64,000 nt of DNA from Streptomyces musisoli (GTDB lineage: Bacteria; Actinomycetota; Actinomycetes; Streptomycetales; Streptomycetaceae): positions 62,001 through 126,000 of the forward strand of contig NZ_JAERRH010000016.1 in the NCBI RefSeq assembly GCF_016741855.1. The letters run 5' to 3'. Below are positions 59,350-64,000 of the stretch, in pieces. Made by a program: the position numbers and the translations under genes. How positions within the stretch are numbered: position 1 is the first letter of the stretch; each line of letters begins with the position of its first letter. Under the pieces are notes generated by a model, which had not been told where the DNA came from, searched no databases, and worked only from the letters and a program-made list of their open reading frames with translations.

Positions 59350-61350
59350 TTGCGAGGATCCGTCACCGACCCCACGTCCACACCCGGCACCAGACGCCTG
59401 CGGCGGACCGCCGTCCCGCTCGCCTCCGTGGCCCTGCTGCTGCCTCTGCTCGGCGCGACCCCGGCCCACACCGCCACGAACTCCGCCACGAACTCCGCGA
59501 CGAACTCGGCGGCCTCCGCCACGAACCGGTTGCAGCAGGCGTTCGCGACCGCGGCGGCCGACTATCACGTACCGCAGAGCGTCCTGCTGGCCGTCTCCTA
59601 CCTGCAGTCCCGCTGGGACCGGCACGCCGGTGCGCCGAGTGTGACCGGTGGCTACGGCCCGATGCACCTCACCGACGCCCGGACCGCCCTCGCCACCGCG
59701 GAGCACTTCGCCGAGGGGACGGAGGACGCCCGGGGCGACAGCGCCCGTGCCGCGCTGCACCCCACCGCCGAGGCGCCCGGGACGGCGGTCCCGGACCGCC
59801 TGCGGACGCTGCCGAAAGCCGCGGAGCTGACCGGCATCCCGGCCGACCGGCTGCGCACCGACCCCGCGGCGAACGTGGCCGGGGGCGCCGCCCTGCTCGC
59901 CGCCGCGCAGAAGGAGCTGGGTGAACCGCCGAGCGCCGATCCGGCCGAGTGGTACGGCGCGGTGGCCCGGTTCTCCGGCGCCGACGACAGGGCGACCGCC
60001 GCCGCGTACGCCGACGACGTGTACGACGTGCTGCGCACCGGCGAGGAGCGCGTCACGGACGACGGCCAGCTGGTGACCCTGGCGGCCCAGCCCCGGCTGA
60101 CCGCCGACACCGCCCAGCTGGAGCGGGCCGGTCTGGGCACGCTGCCCTCGGACGGCACCGAGTGCCCGAGGTCGGTGTCCTGCGAGTCGGTCCCGGCGCC
60201 CTACGCGGAGTTCGGGAACGACGACTACGGCAACCACGATCTCGGCGACCGCCCGGCGTCGCAGCGCATCGAGTACATCGTCATCCATGACACGGAGGGC
60301 GCCTGGGACGGGGTCATGAAACTGATCCAGGACCCCACCTATGTGTCGTGGAACTACACGATCCGCTCGACCGACGGGTTGATCGCACAGCACGTCAAGG
60401 CGAAGGACGTGGCCTGGCACGCCGGCAACTGGGACGTCAACGCGCGGTCCATCGGCATCGAGCACGAGGGTTTCCTCGCCGAGCCGGACGCCTGGTACAC
60501 GGAGGCCATGTACCGCTCCTCGGCGCGGCTGGTGCGCTACCTGGCCCGGACGTACGACATCCCGCTGGACCGGCAGCACATCCTCGGGCACGACAACGTG
60601 CCCGGCCCGACGACCTCCACCATTCCGGGGATGCACACGGACCCGGGCCCGTACTGGGACTGGCGGCACTACTTCCAGCTCCTGGGCCACCCGTTCCGGC
60701 GCACCGGCGGCAGGCACTCCGCGGTGGTGACGGTCCTGCCGGACTACGCCTCGAACCAGCCCGTCTACACCGGCTGCACCACCCGGGGCGAACCGTGCGC
60801 GGCGCACGGCTCCAGCGAGGTGCGGCTGTACACGGATCACGACGTGACCGCCCCGCTGGTCAAGGACATCGGTCTGAAGAAGGATCCGACCGACGGGGTG
60901 AACGACCTGTCGTCGCGGGTCTCCACCGGCCAGCAGTACGCGCTCGCCGACCACTGGGGCGACTGGACCGCCATCTGGTACCTCGGCCAGAAGGCCTGGT
61001 TCCACAACCCCCGCAAGGAGCCGGCGGCCGTTCCGGCGGCGGGCCTCGTGCTGACCCCGCGGGCCGGTCTGGCGAGCATCCCGGTGTACGGCCGGGCCTA
61101 CCCGGAGAAGGAGGCGTACCCGGCGGGGGTGCCCGCCCAGTCGGTGGTGCCGCTGCCCTACACGATCCCGGCCGGTCAGCGTTATGTGGTCGGTGACGTG
61201 ATGCCGGGCGAGTACTACTACGCGGTCACCTTCACCACCGACTCGCACCGGGTCGTGGTGGGCCAGGACCTGTACTACGAGGTTCAGTACGGCCACCGGA
61301 TCGCGTTCGTGCGGGCCGCGGACGTGACACTCGAGGGCTCCGCCCGCTAG
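59350..61350 (+). CDS. Secreted N-acetylmuramoyl-L-alanine amidase with lysozyme-like N-domain
   Basis: A 666-residue exported peptidoglycan hydrolase. TTG start at 59350 with AGGAGG six nt upstream. Signal peptide 1-42, then three near-perfect TNSA repeats (12 bp each) and a transglycosylase/lysozyme-like domain (about 58-210) whose LLAVSYLQSRWDRHAG has Gln86 where catalytic Glu is usual in this fold. The Amidase_2/PGRP domain (about 290-450) carries zinc-ligand regions YIVIHDTEGAWDG and HILGHDNVPGP with the acidic DPGPYWDW. C-terminal beta domains (about 480-666) probably bind the wall. Confidence 0.93.
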   Translation: MRGSVTDPTSTPGTRRLRRTAVPLASVALLLPLLGATPAHTATNSATNSATNSAASATNRLQQAFATAAADYHVPQSVLLAVSYLQSRWDRHAGAPSVTGGYGPMHLTDARTALATAEHFAEGTEDARGDSARAALHPTAEAPGTAVPDRLRTLPKAAELTGIPADRLRTDPAANVAGGAALLAAAQKELGEPPSADPAEWYGAVARFSGADDRATAAAYADDVYDVLRTGEERVTDDGQLVTLAAQPRLTADTAQLERAGLGTLPSDGTECPRSVSCESVPAPYAEFGNDDYGNHDLGDRPASQRIEYIVIHDTEGAWDGVMKLIQDPTYVSWNYTIRSTDGLIAQHVKAKDVAWHAGNWDVNARSIGIEHEGFLAEPDAWYTEAMYRSSARLVRYLARTYDIPLDRQHILGHDNVPGPTTSTIPGMHTDPGPYWDWRHYFQLLGHPFRRTGGRHSAVVTVLPDYASNQPVYTGCTTRGEPCAAHGSSEVRLYTDHDVTAPLVKDIGLKKDPTDGVNDLSSRVSTGQQYALADHWGDWTAIWYLGQKAWFHNPRKEPAAVPAAGLVLTPRAGLASIPVYGRAYPEKEAYPAGVPAQSVVPLPYTIPAGQRYVVGDVMPGEYYYAVTFTTDSHRVVVGQDLYYEVQYGHRIAFVRAADVTLEGSAR

Positions 61351-61364
61351 CTGGGCCCGTCTGC

Positions 61365-61862
61365 TCAGCCCTGCTGGAAAAGCTCCGCCGGGAGCGGCTT
61401 CAGCAGGGCGTACAGGTCGTCGGTGATGGGACGGTCCCAGGCGGCGATGGTCACGAGGACGCCGTCGCTCCGGTCGAACTGGACGCAGGAGATCCGGCTC
61501 TCCGAGAGCTTCAGCCGCCGCACGATGAGGAGGTTGTCGCCCTGGAGCACCGGCGTGTCCTCGGTGCCGACGACGGTGACCTCCTCGTCGTTCTCCAGCG
61601 CCAGCAGCAGCTGGCCCACCTCGAACGGGATCTCCCCCTCGGCGACCTCGCGGGCCGGGGAGCCCTCGGGGAGGTTGCCGATGATCATGGCGGGGCCGCG
61701 TCCGCCGAACAGGTCGTAGCGCAGGAAGACGCCCTGGCAGGTGCCGTCGGGGGCGGGCAGCAGGCCCGCGCCGAGGTTGCCCGGCCAGTCGCCCGGGTCC
61801 ATGGCCAGCACGTCGAAGTCGGGTCCGGCAGGGGTCGCGCTGCGGCGGCGGAGGAACGACAT
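61365..61862 (-). CDS. Conserved hypothetical protein
   Basis: A 165-residue soluble protein conserved in look with Streptomyces proteins but not assignable: MSFLRRRSATPAGPDFDVL, GTCQGVFLRYDLFGGRGPAM, ENDEEVTVVGTEDTPVLQGD. Mostly beta strands and acidic. The ATG at 61862 has TACCAT ending 6 nt upstream and no ribosome site, a leaderless candidate. Convergent with the amidase gene (14-bp gap). Confidence 0.7.
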   Translation of the reverse strand: MSFLRRRSATPAGPDFDVLAMDPGDWPGNLGAGLLPAPDGTCQGVFLRYDLFGGRGPAMIIGNLPEGSPAREVAEGEIPFEVGQLLLALENDEEVTVVGTEDTPVLQGDNLLIVRRLKLSESRISCVQFDRSDGVLVTIAAWDRPITDDLYALLKPLPAELFQQG

Positions 61863-61920
61863 GCGGCCATGGTACGTGCCCGTGCTCCGGTGGGTGACCT
61901 GCGGGCGCCCGGAAGATCAC

Positions 61921-63348
61921 CTACCTCAGGGGGCAGCGGGTGAGCAGGGTTGCCGGGTCCGCGCCGGCCGGGCGCGCCACCGTGTGGTCCGCGGGCGGGC
62001 GGCCCGCTCCGGCGGTCCACCGTTCCAGGGCCGTGAACGCGGAGCGGTGGCAGGGCACCATCGGACGGAGCCGGTCGGGGAAGGCGTCCGCCAGGGAGTC
62101 GGTGTGGGTGCCGTCCTCGATGCGGTAGTAGCGCAGCAGTGAGCCGCGGCCGGCCCGGTGCACCATGCGGGCGTAGACGTCGGAGTCCTCGCTGATCGGC
62201 AGCAGCACGTCGAGGGTGCCCTGGAGGGTGATCAGGGGCTTGCCGATGCGTCCGGTGAGGGCGATGCGGTCGACCGCCCGGTGGACGGCGGCGGGGCGGG
62301 CCGGGTAGGCGTAGTCGGCGTCGCAGGCCGGGGTGCCGGAGGCGCAGTACGGGGTGCCCGCCTCGGTGTCCCCGTCGTAGCCGGGGTCGATCTCCTCACG
62401 GTAGATGCGCTGGGTGAGGTCCCAGTAGACCTGGTGGTGGTACGGCCACAGGAACTCGGAGCCGGCCGGGAAGCCGGCCCGGTGCAGCGCCGCCGCGGCC
62501 TCGTCGGCTCCGGGGCCGCCGGCGGCGTAGGCGGGGTAGTGGCGCAGGGCGGCCGGCAGGAAGGTGAACGGGTTGGGGCCGTCGGAGCGCCAGAGGGTGC
62601 CTTCCCAGTCGACTCCGCCGTCGTACAGCTCGGGGTGGTTCTCCAGTTGCCAGCGGACCAGGTAGCCGCCGTTGGACAGGCCGGTGGCGATGGTGCGGGC
62701 CGGGGGCCGCTCGTAGCGCTGGGCGACGACGGCGCGGGCCGCGCGGGTGAGCTGGGTGAGGCGGGTGTTCCACTCGGCGATGGCGTCGCCGGGCCGGCGG
62801 CCGTCGCGGAAGAAGGCGGTTCCGGTGTTGCCCTTGTCGGTGGCGGCGTAGGCGTAGCCGCGGGCGAGCACCCAGTCGGCGATGACCCGGTCGTTGGCGT
62901 ACTGCTCGCGGTTGCCCGACGTGCCGGCGACCACCAGGCCGCCGTTCCAGTGGTCGGGCAGCCGGATGACGAACTGGGAGTCGTGCTGCCAGCCGTGGTT
63001 GGTGTTGGTGGTGGAGGTGTCCGGGAAATAGCCGTCGATCTGGATGCCGGGGACTCCGCTGGGCGTGGACAGGTCCTTGGGGGTGAGCCCCGCGTAGTCG
63101 GCCGGGTCGGTGTGGCCGGAGGCCACTGTGCCGGCGGTGGTCAGCTCGTCCAGGCAGTCGGCCTGCTGGCGGGCGGCGCCCGGCACGTGCAGCCGGGACT
63201 GTCCGGCGCAGTGGGCGTCCGCCGGCCCGGGGCCGGCGGGTGCCGCGGTGGCCGGGGTGATCAGGAGGGAGCAGACCACGGCGAGCGACAGGGCGCCCGG
63301 GGCGGTGCGCCGGGCCGGCCGGCTCGGGGGTGAGGTGCGGTGGGGCAT
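61921..63348 (-). CDS. Secreted alpha/beta hydrolase, tannase/3-hydroxybutyrate oligomer hydrolase-like
   Basis: A 475-residue exported hydrolase. ATG at 63348 with GGAGGA six nt upstream; signal peptide 1-36 (ALSLAVVCSLLITPATAAPA). RTIATGLSNGGYLVRWQLEN holds the nucleophile Ser; an acid loop TLDVLLPISEDSDV and YYRIEDGTHTDSLADAFP with the His complete the triad; several Cys pairs suggest disulfides. The fold resembles tannase/feruloyl esterases and 3-hydroxybutyrate oligomer hydrolases. The adjacent PHA depolymerase would release just such oligomers, which favours the latter reading; that is inference. Confidence 0.8.
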   Translation of the reverse strand: MPHRTSPPSRPARRTAPGALSLAVVCSLLITPATAAPAGPGPADAHCAGQSRLHVPGAARQQADCLDELTTAGTVASGHTDPADYAGLTPKDLSTPSGVPGIQIDGYFPDTSTTNTNHGWQHDSQFVIRLPDHWNGGLVVAGTSGNREQYANDRVIADWVLARGYAYAATDKGNTGTAFFRDGRRPGDAIAEWNTRLTQLTRAARAVVAQRYERPPARTIATGLSNGGYLVRWQLENHPELYDGGVDWEGTLWRSDGPNPFTFLPAALRHYPAYAAGGPGADEAAAALHRAGFPAGSEFLWPYHHQVYWDLTQRIYREEIDPGYDGDTEAGTPYCASGTPACDADYAYPARPAAVHRAVDRIALTGRIGKPLITLQGTLDVLLPISEDSDVYARMVHRAGRGSLLRYYRIEDGTHTDSLADAFPDRLRPMVPCHRSAFTALERWTAGAGRPPADHTVARPAGADPATLLTRCPLR

Positions 63349-63477
63349 ATGGTTCCTCCGGCGGGTTGGGAACGCGCTGGAGGCTAAGGGGCGTGCAGTG
63401 GCTGCGGACATGTGTGGGGCCGCCATGATGACGGCCCGTTGGGGGGTGTCGGCCACCATGGCGACCCGGTGCGGCTG

Positions 63478-63552
63478 CTGACTTGTGGTCAGGGGACTGC
63501 GGCTGACCGGTGGTCAGGGGGCTTCGGCTGACCGGTGGTCAGGGGCAGCCGG
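63478..63552. repeat. 25-bp tandem hairpins that include the PHA depolymerase stop codon
   Basis: CTGACCGGTGGTCAG is at 63503-63517 and again at 63528-63542, with a weaker copy at 63478-63492: period 25 bp. Each is a perfect or near-perfect hairpin; the right-most contains the minus-strand stop (63539-63541). A likely multi-hairpin terminator. Confidence 0.8.
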
Positions 63553-64000
63553 TGTCGGCGAGGGTGAACCAGCCCGGGGGCGACTCCTTCAGGGTGTGGG
63601 TGACGAACGTGTTGTACAGGCCCATGTTCTGGCCGGAGCCGTTGGCGTAGGTGTAGCCGCCGCTGGTGCCGGCCCGTCCCGCCTGCACGTGGGCGTAGTT
63701 GCTCGCCGTCCAGCAGGCCGCCGTGCCGTCGCCCGGATCCGGGTCTCCGGGGTCGGAGCCGCCCGACTCGGTGGTGTCCACGCCGAAGAACCGGGCGATC
63801 CAGCGGCTGGAGCAGATCGAGTCGAGGAAGTAGGGGGCACCGGTTCCGCCGCACTGCTCGCCGCCGGTGCCGGGGTCGACCGGGGTGCCGTGGCCGATGC
63901 CGGGGACGCGGTCGACCTCGACGGCGACCGTGCCGTCCGCGGCCAGGTACTGGTCCTGCCGGGTGGCGTCCGGCCCGATGGTGCCCGTCCGCGTGGGTGT
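63539..64000 (-). CDS. PHA/PHB depolymerase, 5' part beyond right edge
   Basis: The last 153 codons of a secreted short-chain polyhydroxyalkanoate depolymerase. VDRVPGIGHGTPVDPGTGGE carries the catalytic His, LDSICSSRWIARFFGVD ends the alpha/beta domain, a Gly/Asp/Pro linker follows, and NYAHVQAGRAGTSGGYTYAN with NMGLYNTFVTHTLKESPPGW is the C-terminal substrate-binding module of Streptomyces PHB depolymerases. The frame is open to base 64000, so the nucleophile and signal peptide are outside. With the neighbouring esterase it forms a polyester-degradation pair. Confidence 0.92.
   Translation of the reverse strand, partial: TPTRTGTIGPDATRQDQYLAADGTVAVEVDRVPGIGHGTPVDPGTGGEQCGGTGAPYFLDSICSSRWIARFFGVDTTESGGSDPGDPDPGDGTAACWTASNYAHVQAGRAGTSGGYTYANGSGQNMGLYNTFVTHTLKESPPGWFTLADTGCP

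Overview
The window is high-GC (about 72% by eye) actinobacterial chromosome and almost certainly Streptomyces. The evidence is third-position GC bias, GTG/TTG starts, and lineage markers: a sortase-anchored chaplin, an SsgA-like protein, an NsdA-type regulator, a streptophobe membrane protein, a DUF6777 protein and a 2-methylisoborneol (2-MIB) operon. About 55 protein genes are visible, plus several remnants. No rRNA, tRNA, insertion sequence, prophage or CRISPR array was recognised.

Layout. 1-6.7 kb: an RNase HI gene running off the left edge, a VOC protein, then the 2-MIB operon (family 2B encapsulin-like shell with a cyclic-nucleotide-binding insert, 2-MIB synthase, GPP 2-methyltransferase), an APH-fold kinase and another VOC protein. 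6.7-12.4 kb: epoxide hydrolase, ClgR-like XRE regulator, a SigB/SigF-type sigma factor behind two tandem SigB-type promoters, a convergent HATPase regulator, and a DUF6777 membrane protein with a very long low-complexity tail. 12.5-18.2 kb: a streptophobe protein convergent with an operon made of a double-FHA ABC exporter, an SH3-like protein and a soluble Ser/Thr kinase. 18.6-27.3 kb: aldo-keto reductase/LysR divergent pair, DinB protein, adenosine deaminase, a BlaI/M56 peptidase pair with a clear operator, a serine-hydrolase remnant, alpha/beta hydrolase, aldehyde dehydrogenase. 27.5-33.7 kb: a light-response cluster (NAD(P)-binding/DUF2867 protein, photolyase, B12-binding LitR, ECF sigma LitS, SPW membrane protein). 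33.9-39.5 kb: APC permease, ROK repressor and a secreted GH2 exo-beta-D-glucosaminidase, tied together by a shared operator motif.

39.6-50 kb: secreted hydrolase, GlsB-like protein, MerR/MFS divergent pair with a frameshifted coupled gene, GNAT enzyme, minisatellite, long chaplin with a BldN-like promoter, TAP-family peptidase, DUF4232 protein, asparagine synthetase. 50-64 kb: alpha/beta hydrolase, baeRF3-like protein, Gfo/Idh/MocA oxidoreductase, a phospholipase C 3'-remnant, SsgA-like protein, a PAS-PP2C phosphatase with a TTA codon, an NsdA-type regulator, an APH-like protein, a peptidoglycan amidase, an alpha/beta esterase and a PHA depolymerase running off the right edge.

Three themes recur. 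Regulators often lie next to a visible operator (BlaI, ROK, MerR, LysR). At least eight genes have a TANNNT hexamer 6-8 nt before the start and no Shine-Dalgarno, suggesting leaderless mRNAs. Several gene ends and gaps carry short tandem repeats or long perfect palindromes, two of which include the stop codon of the upstream gene. The most system-like loci are the encapsulin/2-MIB operon, the FHA-ABC/SH3/kinase operon and the ROK/glucosaminidase regulon. The first is known in related species; I cannot say that any of them is undescribed without a database search.
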